64,000 nt of DNA from Pandoraea terrigena (GTDB lineage Bacteria > Pseudomonadota > Gammaproteobacteria > Burkholderiales > Burkholderiaceae), in the NCBI RefSeq assembly GCF_902459705.1, contig NZ_CABPRU010000005.1:1-64000 (forward strand), given 5' to 3'. Position numbers and translations under genes: made by a program. This document shows positions 15,675 through 24,257 of the stretch, one piece after another. The notes beneath the pieces were generated by a model. That model saw only the letters and a program-made list of their open reading frames with translations. It had not been told where the DNA came from and did no database searches. Each line of letters opens with the position of its first letter. The first letter of the stretch is position 1.

Positions 15675-16459
15675 GGAGTCGCAAGCCGAAACTTCGCGGT
15701 GTGCGGCCAAACCTAGGTGTCGAGCAGTCGTATCGGGCCAAACTCGATGATCTTGTCCGTGAGATGCAGCGCTCGTATCTCTATTGGCTGCGCGCTCGGT
15801 ACCGCGAGAACGAGGACCGCATTGCCATGGATGATAGCCCGACGTCCAGCCTCATAGCGGAGCTTGCCGGCCTCTCACGACAGTGGAAGCGCATGTTCGC
15901 GAAGCGCGCATCCCAGTTCGCTAAAGAGTTCGTTTCGAGCGTCGACCGACATTCCACCTATGCGCTCAAGAAGGAAGCCGCTCGAGCGACGGGCTTGTCA
16001 GTTTCAGTCAAGGACACGTTGTCATCGAACAACGTCATGCAGGCGCTGATCAAGGACAACGTGTCGCTGATCAAATCCATTCAGAGTGAATATCACGCCC
16101 AGGTCGAGGGCATTGTGCTCCGGAGCGTGTCAAGTGGGCGCGATCTGAAATCCCTCACTGATTCGTTGCAGGAGCGCTACGGAATCACGCGGCGCCGCGC
16201 CAAGCTCATCGCCAACGACCAGAACAACAAGGCGACATCGAATCTGATGCGGGTGCGGCAAGCTGATCTTGGCATCACGCAGGGGCGTTGGATGCATACC
16301 GGAGGTGGCAAGGAACCCCGGCCTTCGCATGTCCACGCCGACGGCAAGCTATTCGATCTGAGCAAAGGCATGTACCTCGACGGGAAATGGACAATGCCCG
16401 GCGAGGAAATCAACTGCGGCTGCACTTGGGAGCCGATCATCGAGGGAGTGAACGACTGA
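15671..16459 (+). CDS. Head morphogenesis protein (SPP1 gp7/Mu F-like)
   Basis: A 262-aa minor head protein. The C-terminal region has the family signature: helix SLQERYGITRRRAKLIANDQNNKATSNL split across residues 170-197, RVRQADLGITQGRWMHTGG, RPSHVHADGK and a closing INCGCTWEPI. Four-bp overlap with the portal gene. It is thought to sit inside the capsid and enter the cell with DNA. Confidence 0.87.
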   Translation: MRSRKPKLRGVRPNLGVEQSYRAKLDDLVREMQRSYLYWLRARYRENEDRIAMDDSPTSSLIAELAGLSRQWKRMFAKRASQFAKEFVSSVDRHSTYALKKEAARATGLSVSVKDTLSSNNVMQALIKDNVSLIKSIQSEYHAQVEGIVLRSVSSGRDLKSLTDSLQERYGITRRRAKLIANDQNNKATSNLMRVRQADLGITQGRWMHTGGGKEPRPSHVHADGKLFDLSKGMYLDGKWTMPGEEINCGCTWEPIIEGVND

Positions 16460-16475
16460 ATTCTGTGTAATAGGG

Positions 16476-16495
16476 CGTTTTCTGGTGTCTATGAT
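16476..16495 (+). promoter_or_regulatory. Candidate late promoter motif CGTTTTnnGGTGTCTAyGAT, copy 1
   Basis: The 73-bp gap before the prohead gene contains CGTTTTCTGGTGTCTATGAT, including a good -10 (TATGAT). A matching copy (17 of 20) lies before the lysis genes at 35126. No consensus -35 is seen, as expected for an activator-dependent promoter. Confidence 0.45.
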
Positions 16496-16532
16496 GCTGC
16501 TCAACTGCATCAGGCACAGAAGGTAATAGGAG

Positions 16533-17909
16533 ATGCCCATCAAGCCCGAATTGATCGCAATGGATCGGGAGTCGGTACGCACCGTCGACAAAGACGGGCG
16601 CCTGCACGTCTCCGAGACGAACATTTCGAAGGCCGGCGTCAATCCCTATTGGGGGCGCGAGATCCCCGGCTATGAAGGACTGGGGCTCGATCCCGACACC
16701 ATCTATCAAGTATTCCGGCCGCCCGAAGAACTCGAGAAGGCGGCTGCGACATTTAACAACATCCCGCTGCTGGCCAAGCATATCCATGTCTCCTCGGAAA
16801 AGCCCGAGAAAGACAAAGTGATCGGCACGGTCGGCAGCAATGCGCGCTTCGACGGCGAATACCTGAAAAACAGCCTAGCCGTTTGGGATCAGGCGTATAT
16901 CGACCGCATTGACGATGATTCGCAGCGCGAATTGTCGAGCGCATATCACTACACCGCCGTCAAGAAAAAAGGTGTCTACCATGGCCAGCCATACGATCTG
17001 GTGATGACGGATCTCCACGGAAATCACGTCTCCACCGTCGTTGAAGGGCGGGCCGGGCCTGACGTGCTGGTTGCCGATTCCCAACTCATCAACCCCGAAA
17101 AGGTGGCTAGCGTGAAACTCAACCATGCTCAAAAGAAGGCGCTTTCGGCTCGTCTTACCCAGGCACTTACGGCCCGGAACAAGACGAAAGCCCTGATCGC
17201 CAAGGACGGCATGATCGACGCCGAGGCGGTCGAAGATTTGCTCATCAATGCCCTTGCGGAGACGCAGGGCGGTGAAACGGCGCAGGACGATGCTGATCCG
17301 GGCAAGAAGGATCCGGACGACACCGACGGTAAGCGCAGCGATCGCGGCACCGCCGCCGACGAGGACGACAAGTTTGCCAAGCTGCTTGCCGGCCTGAAGA
17401 AGGTGATCGCCGATTGCGAAGGCGGTGGCGAAGACGAGGACATCGACAACGGCGAAGGCGAAGACGAAGGCGAAGAAAACGGCGAAAAGCCGGACGGCGA
17501 CAAGCCGGCAAAGGATAACGCATCGACAGCCACACCGGCCGAGATGACCCGCAAAACCGAACCTGCGAAGGGTGCCATGGACGCCAAAACCATCCGCAAG
17601 AACGTGACGAAGGAAGTCACTGAAGCGATTCAGGGCCGCTTCCGTGCAGCCTCCGAAGTCAAGCCGCTCACGGGCGACATTGATGCCATGGCGTTCGACT
17701 CGGCCGAAGACGTATACGCCTATGCCATCAAGGCGGCCGGCAAGGATCCGGCTCAGTACGACCGAGCTGCCTACAAGGGCATGGCGCATGTGCTGGTCGA
17801 TGCCGCCAAGACGCCGACGCGCACGCCGATCATTGCCGCTGATGCGGCCAATGCCGAAAAGTCCTTGACCGAGCAATTCCCCGGTCTGGCCAGCATCAAG
17901 CAACGATAA
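16533..17909 (+). CDS. DUF2213 prohead protease/scaffold-type protein
   Basis: A 458-aa protein. The N-terminal 180 residues match DUF2213 (SETNISKAGVNPYWGREIPG, YQVFRPPEELEKA, FNNIPLLAKHIHV, ELSSAYHYTA), thought to be a capsid maturation protease. Residues 240-340 are very acidic and disordered (GEGEDEGEENGEK), and the C-terminus is helical, as in proteins that fuse protease and scaffold. It is upstream of the decoration and capsid genes, as expected. AGGAG precedes the ATG. Catalytic residues are not assigned. Confidence 0.85.
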   Translation: MPIKPELIAMDRESVRTVDKDGRLHVSETNISKAGVNPYWGREIPGYEGLGLDPDTIYQVFRPPEELEKAAATFNNIPLLAKHIHVSSEKPEKDKVIGTVGSNARFDGEYLKNSLAVWDQAYIDRIDDDSQRELSSAYHYTAVKKKGVYHGQPYDLVMTDLHGNHVSTVVEGRAGPDVLVADSQLINPEKVASVKLNHAQKKALSARLTQALTARNKTKALIAKDGMIDAEAVEDLLINALAETQGGETAQDDADPGKKDPDDTDGKRSDRGTAADEDDKFAKLLAGLKKVIADCEGGGEDEDIDNGEGEDEGEENGEKPDGDKPAKDNASTATPAEMTRKTEPAKGAMDAKTIRKNVTKEVTEAIQGRFRAASEVKPLTGDIDAMAFDSAEDVYAYAIKAAGKDPAQYDRAAYKGMAHVLVDAAKTPTRTPIIAADAANAEKSLTEQFPGLASIKQR

Positions 17910-17919
17910 GGAGCGCACC

Positions 17920-18408
17920 ATGAGCGGCTTTCAGACTTCCGTCAACCTGCTTCCGCAGATCGGCATTTCGGGTGATCGTTCCACCGACAACCCGGAATCG
18001 GTTCTTTCTCGCATCGCCAACACGGTTCTGACTGTTGGCACTTTCGTGTGGCCGCTGGCCGCAGATCCGGTGAACCAAGTCACCCAGAGCGGTACTGGCT
18101 CACCGCTGGGCTTCGTCAAGCGTGATCAGCAGGGCCTCATCACGGCGTTCCTCGGTCAGGCTTCGATGCAGATTCCGGCGGGCCAAACGGCTCAAATCTC
18201 GGAGGGCGGCGAGTACTTTGTGCTCGCTCCTGCTGCCGCGACGGCCGGCCAGAAGGTGTTTGCCACCCTCGCCGACGGCACGCTGCAATTCGGCGCGAAG
18301 GGAGCAACGATCTCCGGCGCCATTGAAACCAAGTTCGTTGTGTCGCGTGGTGGCGCATCGGGCGCGGTCATCGAAATTTCCACTCACAGCCAGTTGGCGG
18401 GGGCCTAA
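17920..18408 (+). CDS. Capsid cement/decoration protein (Gp24-like)
   Basis: A 162-aa beta-rich protein just before the major capsid gene. Segments LGFVKRDQQGLITAFLGQAS, IPAGQTAQISEGGEYFV and GQKVFATLADGTLQF resemble structural cement proteins that stabilise expanded heads. Position supports the call. Confidence 0.7.
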   Translation: MSGFQTSVNLLPQIGISGDRSTDNPESVLSRIANTVLTVGTFVWPLAADPVNQVTQSGTGSPLGFVKRDQQGLITAFLGQASMQIPAGQTAQISEGGEYFVLAPAAATAGQKVFATLADGTLQFGAKGATISGAIETKFVVSRGGASGAVIEISTHSQLAGA

Positions 18409-18411
18409 GAA

Positions 18412-19446
18412 ATGAGCCAAGCACAAATCAACCTGCTCCGCAGCCAGTACGGCATCAGTTTCGCGCTCGGCGCCGAGTTGCTGACGGATGTGAAGCGCAC
18501 CGAATTGGCGATCGCCATGGATGCGGTCACACCCGGCCCACTGGTCACGGTGCAGAACAACGGCGTGCCGCAGTGGATGACGAACTACGTCGATCCGCGT
18601 GTAGTGCAAATTCTCACATCGCCGATGCGCGCGGAAGAAGTGGCCGGCGGCGCGGTTCAAAAGGGCGATTTTGCGATCGATACATCGACCTTCCTGTCGG
18701 TGGAATCGACCGGCGAGACTGCACCCTATGGCGACATGGCCGGCAACGGTCGTTCGGGCCACAACGAGGACTTCCCGCAACGTCAAGTCTATCGCTCGCA
18801 GACGATTACGGAGTGGGGCGACAAGCAGATGGAAGTGGCGGCAAAGGCCCGCATCGATTATGCCGCGCAGCAGCAATCCTCCTCGGCGCTGACGTTGCGC
18901 AAGAAGGAAAACCTCATCTATTTGTTCGGCGTGGCCGGCCTGCAAAACTACGGTCTGACGAACGACCCGGATCTGCCGACGCCGGTCGCTCCTGGTACCG
19001 GTGCCGGTGGCAACACCTGGAAGCTGAAGACGAGCGACGAAATCTTCGCGGACTTCGAGACGGTGTTTAACAACCTCGTCACGGCTGCCAATGGCCTCGT
19101 TGATTCGGATTCGAAGATGGTGGCCGTGCTTCCGCCGGGCGTTGAGGCGAACCTGACCAAGCAGAACAGTTTCGGTCAAGTGCTGAAGGATCGACTGAAG
19201 TTGTCGTTCCCGAACCTGCGTTTTGTGAAGGTGCCGGAATACGCGACGCTTGCGGGCGGCAACCTGTTCCAACTCATCGCGGAAGACGTCGAAGGTCAGC
19301 CGACCGTCGAAGTGGCGTTCAACGAACGTTTGCGCTCGCATGGCGTCGTTCGTCGCCTGTCGAGCTTCGCCGAGAAGAAGTCCAACGGTGCATGGGGTGC
19401 GATCTGGTATCGCCCGGTGTATTGCCAATCGATGCTGGGGGTTTAA
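18412..19446 (+). CDS. Major capsid protein (DUF2184)
   Basis: A 344-aa HK97-fold type protein. DUF2184-like features include ISFALGAELLTDVKRTELAI, the FPQRQVYRSQTITEWGDKQM segment and the C-terminal VVRRLSSFAEKKSNGAWGA. It is the shell-forming protein, made in large amounts. It starts 3 bp after the cement protein gene. Highly regular GC-rich codon use is consistent with strong expression. Confidence 0.87.
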   Translation: MSQAQINLLRSQYGISFALGAELLTDVKRTELAIAMDAVTPGPLVTVQNNGVPQWMTNYVDPRVVQILTSPMRAEEVAGGAVQKGDFAIDTSTFLSVESTGETAPYGDMAGNGRSGHNEDFPQRQVYRSQTITEWGDKQMEVAAKARIDYAAQQQSSSALTLRKKENLIYLFGVAGLQNYGLTNDPDLPTPVAPGTGAGGNTWKLKTSDEIFADFETVFNNLVTAANGLVDSDSKMVAVLPPGVEANLTKQNSFGQVLKDRLKLSFPNLRFVKVPEYATLAGGNLFQLIAEDVEGQPTVEVAFNERLRSHGVVRRLSSFAEKKSNGAWGAIWYRPVYCQSMLGV

Positions 19447-19449
19447 GAC

Positions 19450-19818
19450 ATGGCCGGTGAAACGAAATCCACGACCAAGCTGGTCGTTTTCTGCAAGCTG
19501 CCGTCTGGCATTGCTTTCCCACTGTCGAACGGTGAGCAGCTTGTCCTTAAGGGTTGGCATCACCCGGGCGCGATCGGCGCCGCTGACGGTTCTGGTCATG
19601 GTGTGACGTATGGCATCGACCCGGATGCATGGGCCGACGTGAAGAAGCGTTATGCATCGCATCCGGTGATCGCCAATGAAGTTGCCTTTGCACAGGATCA
19701 AGCAAAGGCAGACGAAGGCGCGGAGAAGGCCCAGGAGCATACCGACAGGGTTGGCCTCGAGCCGATCAACCCGGCGGCCGACGCGTCCAAGGATGACGGT
19801 AAGGGCATCGAGGCTTAA
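19450..19818 (+). CDS. Small virion-associated protein, unknown function (122 aa)
   Basis: The first 80 residues look like a compact beta domain (LVVFCKLPSGIAFPLSNGEQ), followed by a charged disordered tail. Placed between capsid and connector genes, it could be a head-associated protein. No family recognised. Confidence 0.6.
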   Translation: MAGETKSTTKLVVFCKLPSGIAFPLSNGEQLVLKGWHHPGAIGAADGSGHGVTYGIDPDAWADVKKRYASHPVIANEVAFAQDQAKADEGAEKAQEHTDRVGLEPINPAADASKDDGKGIEA

Positions 19819-19833
19819 CAGGGGAACCCGGCG

Positions 19834-20250
19834 ATGACAAACGGTGTTGTGGTGTTCGACTATGCGGAATGGACGGCGATGTATCCGGTTTTCCAATCGG
19901 TACCGGAGGCACTCGCCACGTCCTATTTCGGCATGGCCGAACTCTTCCTGAACAACACCGAGTCATCGCCAGTTTGCGACGTTGGTATTCGCAAGACCAT
20001 GCTCTATCTCATCACCGCGCACATCGCTTTCCTGATGAGCCGAGCGATGGCCGGCGACGGGAGCGGTGCTGCCATCACTGGCCAGATGACCAACGCCACC
20101 GAAGGCACCGTCACGGCAGGATTTGCAGCCTCGCAGAGCCAAAACGCCGAATACTGGAATCAGAGCCAGTACGGAAAGATGTACTGGCAAATGATTCTCC
20201 AGTGGCGCAGCTTCCGCATGTTTCCCTATGTGCCCGTATGTCGACACTGA
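19834..20250 (+). CDS. DUF4054-type head-tail connector protein
   Basis: A 138-aa helical protein matching DUF4054: FDYAEWTAMYPVFQSVPEA, YFGMAELFLNNTESSPV, LYLITAHIAFLM, then QSQYGKMYWQMI and a closing RMFPYVP. Proteins of this type are placed under the portal as adaptor proteins. Confidence 0.78.
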   Translation: MTNGVVVFDYAEWTAMYPVFQSVPEALATSYFGMAELFLNNTESSPVCDVGIRKTMLYLITAHIAFLMSRAMAGDGSGAAITGQMTNATEGTVTAGFAASQSQNAEYWNQSQYGKMYWQMILQWRSFRMFPYVPVCRH

Positions 20251-20699
20251 AAGTCGTAGGCGGCGCCAAGCTGGATGAAGCGCTCGCCCAGATCCTAGCC
20301 AAGCACAAGAAGGGGCTTGCCGTCGGCATCCTCGAAGGATCGACTTACCCCGGTGGTGAGTCGACGGCTACTGTTGCGTTCCTCGACGAGTACGGTTCCG
20401 AATCGAGCCCGCCGCGCCCTTTCATGCGCATCACCGCCGACACGAAATCCGACATGTGGACCAAGGCACTGGCCGTCCGCCTGAAGGCCGGCGACGACAT
20501 GGACAGTGCCCTGCGTAACGTTGGTGAACTCGCTGTGGCGACCATGAAGGGCGTAATAGCCTCGGGTGTTGGGCCGGCGAACGCTGAAAGCACCATCAAA
20601 CGCAAGGGGCACGGCCAGACGTTGCGTGACACCAAGCACATGATGAATTCGATTGCCTACGAGGTTGTCGATACCGATGAGAAGGGGGCAAAAGCATGA
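20238..20699 (+). CDS. Neck/tail-completion protein (HK97 gp10-like position)
   Basis: A 153-aa protein with VGILEGSTYPGGESTATVAF, SSPPRPFMRITAD and a C-terminal RDTKHMMNSIAYEVV. This layout (edge strand, 'PxRPFMR', 'L..T..m..SI.yev') is shared by phage virion morphogenesis and head-closure proteins. ATG 20238 overlaps the previous gene by 13 bp. Confidence 0.7.
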   Translation: MSTLKVVGGAKLDEALAQILAKHKKGLAVGILEGSTYPGGESTATVAFLDEYGSESSPPRPFMRITADTKSDMWTKALAVRLKAGDDMDSALRNVGELAVATMKGVIASGVGPANAESTIKRKGHGQTLRDTKHMMNSIAYEVVDTDEKGAKA

Positions 20700-21100
20700 A
20701 CCTTCATGGCACCGTCTCCGGCGGGATCGGCGCCGTCAATCCATTCGTCGCCGCGACGATTCAGCAATCGACTGGATACGTCACTGCGGGCGATGGCACG
20801 CGCACGCCGACTTACGTTGCAGTGCCGGTATCGGTGCAGGTCCAAGCGCTCGACGCTGGCGCATTGCAGCACCTAGCTGAGCAGAATATCTCTGGTGTGC
20901 TGCGCCGCGCATATCTGAATGGCGACTTTCGAAGCGTGTTTCGCCCGGGCGCCGGTGGTGGCGACATGTTCGACTTCAAACCGGGCGGCGGCATGCGCGC
21001 GGACTTGGCTGATACGCGTTGGCTCGTAGTGCAGGTGTATGAGACGTGGCCGGACTGGTGCTCGCTCGCCATCCAGCTACAAATGGACAAGCCAACATGA
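20696..21100 (+). CDS. Head-closure-like protein (134 aa)
   Basis: A 134-aa beta-rich protein in the connector block. VSVQVQALDAGALQHLAEQN and GMRADLADTRWLVVQVYETW suggest a small barrel of the head-closure type, as in other phages with DUF2213/DUF2184 heads. The function rests on gene order. Both ends overlap neighbours by 4 bp. Confidence 0.6.
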   Translation: MNLHGTVSGGIGAVNPFVAATIQQSTGYVTAGDGTRTPTYVAVPVSVQVQALDAGALQHLAEQNISGVLRRAYLNGDFRSVFRPGAGGGDMFDFKPGGGMRADLADTRWLVVQVYETWPDWCSLAIQLQMDKPT

Positions 21101-21660
21101 GCGCGACCATCTCGCTCACGCAATCCGACGTCATGACCGCAGTGCGGTCGTTTTTGCTTGGCGTCCTGCCTTCCGGCGTCGAGGTGGTGCGGGGCTTCGA
21201 CAACCGCGTTCCGGCGCCAACCGGCCCGAACTTCGTCCAGTTCTGGATGATTGGAACAGCGCGCCTCTCTACGAACTGGAACGAGTACGTCGGCAATACG
21301 CAGCCAGCGCCCGCGCCGCAGGACGGAAAGATGCAAGCGCGCAAAGGTGTCGAGGCGCGTGTGCAGATCGACTTCTACGGGCCCGCTGCCGAGGAGTACG
21401 CCGATATGGTGTCGACGCTCTGGCGCGACCCGTACGGATGTGATGCCTTCGCCGCCATCAATCCCGAAATTCAACCGCTGCATGCCGACGATGCGAAGAA
21501 CATGCCGATCGTCAACGGCGAATCGCAATATGAGCAGCGCTTCATGGTCGAGGCGCTTCTACAGATAAACCCTGTAACAACTGTTCCGCAAGACTTTGCC
21601 GAAGAACTCGCCATCGAGGAATTCATCAACGTCGACGCGGCTTACCCTCCCGGAGCCTAA
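21097..21660 (+). CDS. Tail terminator-like protein (LIC_12616 type)
   Basis: A 187-aa protein upstream of the sheath gene. SDVMTAVRSFLLGVLPSGVE, VVRGFDNRVPAPTGPNFVQF and KMQARKGVEARVQIDFYG fit the family found at this position in contractile phages, thought to cap the tail tube. The ATG at 21097 gives a 4-bp overlap; a longer start would run into the previous gene. Confidence 0.72.
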   Translation: MSATISLTQSDVMTAVRSFLLGVLPSGVEVVRGFDNRVPAPTGPNFVQFWMIGTARLSTNWNEYVGNTQPAPAPQDGKMQARKGVEARVQIDFYGPAAEEYADMVSTLWRDPYGCDAFAAINPEIQPLHADDAKNMPIVNGESQYEQRFMVEALLQINPVTTVPQDFAEELAIEEFINVDAAYPPGA

Positions 21661-21663
21661 ACT

Positions 21664-23166
21664 ATGTCGATCCCGGCAAGCCAAGTAGTCAACATCATTC
21701 CCCAAGTGGTGAGCGGGGGCGGTTCCGCGCTGGTCATGAACGGGGTATTCCTCACGAAAAGTTCCGAGATTCCGTTCGGTGTTCTCAACTGGTACGCAGG
21801 CCCGACGTCGGTTGGTGCGGCCTGCGGTCTGACGTCGCCCGAATATAACGACGCAGCGACCGTCTATTTCGCCGGGTTCACGAATTCAGACGCACTGCCC
21901 GGACAAATGGGCCTCTTCCGCTATGCCGATGTAGCGCTTGCGGCACAACTGCGTGGGGCTTCGCTCGCGGCGATGACGCTCTCGCAGTTGCAGGCGCTGT
22001 CCGGCACACTGACGATCACGATCGACGGAACTGCGGTTACGTCGGGCAGCATCAACCTCGCGACGGCTACGAGTTTCTCGAACGCGGCCACGATCATTGC
22101 CGCAGCATTTACCGGCGCCAAGATCCCGGCTGTGGCCTTCGATTCGATTCAATCGTGTTTCGTATTTTCGTCGCCGACCACCGGCGCCAGCACGTCGAGC
22201 ATGAGCTATGCCAGCGGCACACTCGCAGCCGGCCTGCTTCTTGGGCAAACGAACGGCGCGATTCTGAGCGCTGGCGCAGATGCTGATACGCCTGCTACGG
22301 CAATGCAGCGCCTCATCAAGCTCTCCATGAACTGGGTAACGTTCACGACGATGTGGGAGCCCGACACGGCGACGAAGCTGGCATTTGCTGCGTGGACGGT
22401 TTCACAGAACAAGCAATTCGCCTATATCGCGTGGGATACCGACGCGAGCCCGACGACTTCCAGCGCTGCGACCGCTTCGTTCGGGTATCAGGTTGATGCC
22501 GCCAATGATGATGGCGTGTGCCCAATCTGGGTGCCGCCATCTGTGGGCGTGCGCCGCGCCGCTTTCATCATGGGGACAACGGCTTCGATTGGCTTCAATG
22601 CCACGAATGGCCGCATTACTTACGCCTTCAAGTCGCAAGCGGGCTTGACGGCCGATGTGACTGATGTGGACATCGCCAACAACCTGAAGGCCAATGGCTA
22701 CAACTTCATCGGTCAATACGCGACCCGAAACGATGGGTTCATTTGGCTGATGCCCGGATCGGTTGCCGGCCAGTATGACTGGCTTGACGCGTACATCAAC
22801 CAGATTTGGTTGAACAATCAGTTCCAATTGGCGCTGATGACGCTCCTCGACCAAGTTAAGTCGATCCCGTACAACGCCGACGGCTACAACCTGATCCGCC
22901 AATCGTGCATGGATCCGATCACCGCCGCCCTAAACTTCGGCGCGATCCGCAATGACGTGCCGCTGTCGGCGCAGCAGGCCGCGCTCGTGAACAACGCGGC
23001 AGGCATGGCCATCGACAAGACGCTCAGCACGCAGGGCTGGTATCTGCAAATCCTGCCGGCATCCGCACAGGTGCGCACAGCACGCGGTACGCCGCCGATG
23101 AAATTCTGGTACATGGACGGCGGCAGCGTGCAGCAGATCACCATGAACAGCATCCTTGTCCAATAA
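21664..23166 (+). CDS. Contractile tail sheath protein (DUF3383)
   Basis: A 500-aa protein matching DUF3383 sheaths: an N-terminal arm (IPASQVVNIIPQVVSGGGSA), a variable inserted domain, then LAFAAWTVSQNKQFAYIAWD, the conserved NLKANGYNFIGQYATRND region and a C-terminal GTPPMKFWYMDGGSVQQITM arm. The extended N- and C-terminal arms link neighbouring subunits so the sheath contracts as a unit. This gene defines the prophage as myovirus-type. Confidence 0.9.
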   Translation: MSIPASQVVNIIPQVVSGGGSALVMNGVFLTKSSEIPFGVLNWYAGPTSVGAACGLTSPEYNDAATVYFAGFTNSDALPGQMGLFRYADVALAAQLRGASLAAMTLSQLQALSGTLTITIDGTAVTSGSINLATATSFSNAATIIAAAFTGAKIPAVAFDSIQSCFVFSSPTTGASTSSMSYASGTLAAGLLLGQTNGAILSAGADADTPATAMQRLIKLSMNWVTFTTMWEPDTATKLAFAAWTVSQNKQFAYIAWDTDASPTTSSAATASFGYQVDAANDDGVCPIWVPPSVGVRRAAFIMGTTASIGFNATNGRITYAFKSQAGLTADVTDVDIANNLKANGYNFIGQYATRNDGFIWLMPGSVAGQYDWLDAYINQIWLNNQFQLALMTLLDQVKSIPYNADGYNLIRQSCMDPITAALNFGAIRNDVPLSAQQAALVNNAAGMAIDKTLSTQGWYLQILPASAQVRTARGTPPMKFWYMDGGSVQQITMNSILVQ

Positions 23167-23175
23167 GGGGGAACC

Positions 23176-23607
23176 ATGCCTTCGATTACCTCGGCAAACG
23201 CGAAGTTTGCTCTATCAGTCAAAAACTTCCTGCCGGTTCCTCAGACGCTGAAGGGCTACGCCACCGACACCGCTTTCACCGGTGATGACGTCACTACGAA
23301 GGAAGTGCAGAAGGGCGTGGACGGCATCATTTCCGCTGGCTGGCTGCCTCAACTGCATGTCCAGACAATCGAGTTGCAGGCTGACTCGCCGTCGCTCCTG
23401 TTGTTCGAGCAATGGTGGCAGGCAGAGAACTCGCAACAGGAATCGTATTGGGCATCAGGCTCGATTCTCGTTCCGTCGATCGGTCGGCTCTACACGTTGA
23501 GCAATGGCGTGCTTTCGCGCATCAAATCGCTGGCCGGAGCGCAAAAGGTGTTGCAACCGTTCGCATACCAGATCACTTGGGGCGATGTCATCGTCGCGCC
23601 GGTTTAA
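23176..23607 (+). CDS. Tail tube protein
   Basis: A 143-aa beta-rich protein immediately after the sheath gene, the normal place for the tube. FALSVKNFLPVPQTLKGYAT, YWASGSILVPSIGRLYTLSN and the closing PFAYQITWGDVIV resemble tube proteins of DUF3277 type. It forms the inner channel of the tail. Confidence 0.78.
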   Translation: MPSITSANAKFALSVKNFLPVPQTLKGYATDTAFTGDDVTTKEVQKGVDGIISAGWLPQLHVQTIELQADSPSLLLFEQWWQAENSQQESYWASGSILVPSIGRLYTLSNGVLSRIKSLAGAQKVLQPFAYQITWGDVIVAPV

Positions 23608-23619
23608 AGGGAGCCGAGC

Positions 23620-24039
23620 ATGGCACGCAAAGAAGTTGTGATCACGATCGAGGAAGATGGTCGGGACAAGGGCAAGTCATTCAAGCTGGTCGAGATGGAC
23701 GCCGTGAGCGCGGAGCGATGGGCCTTGCGCGCGATCTTCGCATTGATGGGCGCGGGCGTTGAGGTGCCTGACGACATCGGCAAGGCGGGCATGTCTGGGC
23801 TGTTCGCCATCGGTCTTCAGGCATTAGGCAAACTCCCGTTTCACGTTGCCGAGCCCTTGCTTGAAGAGATGTGGGAATGCGTTCGCATCATTCGCGATCC
23901 TCGTCATCCCGAGATGTCGTTTCAGCCTAGCGAAGATGATGTCGAGGAAGTGACGACGCGCCTGAAATTACGCGCGGCGGTTATGAAGCTGCACCTCGAT
24001 TTTTTTACAGCCGCCGCCCGCTCAGCCTCCCAAGGGTGA
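23620..24039 (+). CDS. Tail assembly chaperone (G-like)
   Basis: A 139-aa helical protein between tube and tape measure, the place of lambda G and Mu gp41. The features LVEMDAVSAERWALRAIFAL, VAEPLLEEMWECVRI and EVTTRLKLRAAVMKLHLDFF fit tail assembly chaperones that coat the tape measure. The 3' end holds a T-TTT-TTT slippery heptamer 33 nt before the stop, in the correct phase for -1 frameshifting into the next frame. Confidence 0.8.
   Translation: MARKEVVITIEEDGRDKGKSFKLVEMDAVSAERWALRAIFALMGAGVEVPDDIGKAGMSGLFAIGLQALGKLPFHVAEPLLEEMWECVRIIRDPRHPEMSFQPSEDDVEEVTTRLKLRAAVMKLHLDFFTAAARSASQG
24000..24006 (+). promoter_or_regulatory. Programmed -1 frameshift site T TTT TTT
   Basis: Seven T residues are phased as X XXY YYZ with respect to the upstream chaperone frame (codons GAT TTT TTT ACA). 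After slipping back one base, the new frame is open from 24006 through the downstream ORF to 24257. A small hairpin (CTCCCAA/TTGGGGG, about 24028-24046) lies downstream. Confidence 0.75.
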
Positions 24040-24257
24040 TTGGGGGTGGCGATCTTGTAGAGACTCTTGCGTGTCCCAATGTCTCTGACGCGATCGATCT
24101 GGTTACGCGCTCAAGGTATGCAACATTCGGCGAATTGGCTACGGTCTTGGGCACACAAGACCTATACGATCTGGTAGAAATCATCGTAGTCAACGGCCAT
24201 AACGATCGCATTATCCAGGCGCGAAGGGAAGCATCGAATGGCCACAACAATCGTTGA
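24036..24257 (+). CDS. Tail chaperone T-domain (probably made as a -1 frameshift extension)
   Basis: As a free gene it would start at GTG 24036, overlapping the previous stop, and encode 73 aa. There is no good ribosome binding site. The frame stays open upstream to the slippery site at 24000-24006, so the natural product is probably a fusion of the upstream chaperone (to Phe-Phe) with this domain, like lambda gpGT. The segment DLYDLVEIIVVNGHNDRIIQ resembles DUF6889-like proteins found at this position. Its end overlaps the tape measure gene by 20 bp. Confidence 0.75.
   Translation: MIGGGDLVETLACPNVSDAIDLVTRSRYATFGELATVLGTQDLYDLVEIIVVNGHNDRIIQARREASNGHNNR

Noticed and set aside
18100-19896. 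598-codon minus-strand frame opposite the capsid genes
   Set aside because: The plus strand encodes recognisable cement and capsid proteins with operon spacing. The reverse product has shadow composition.
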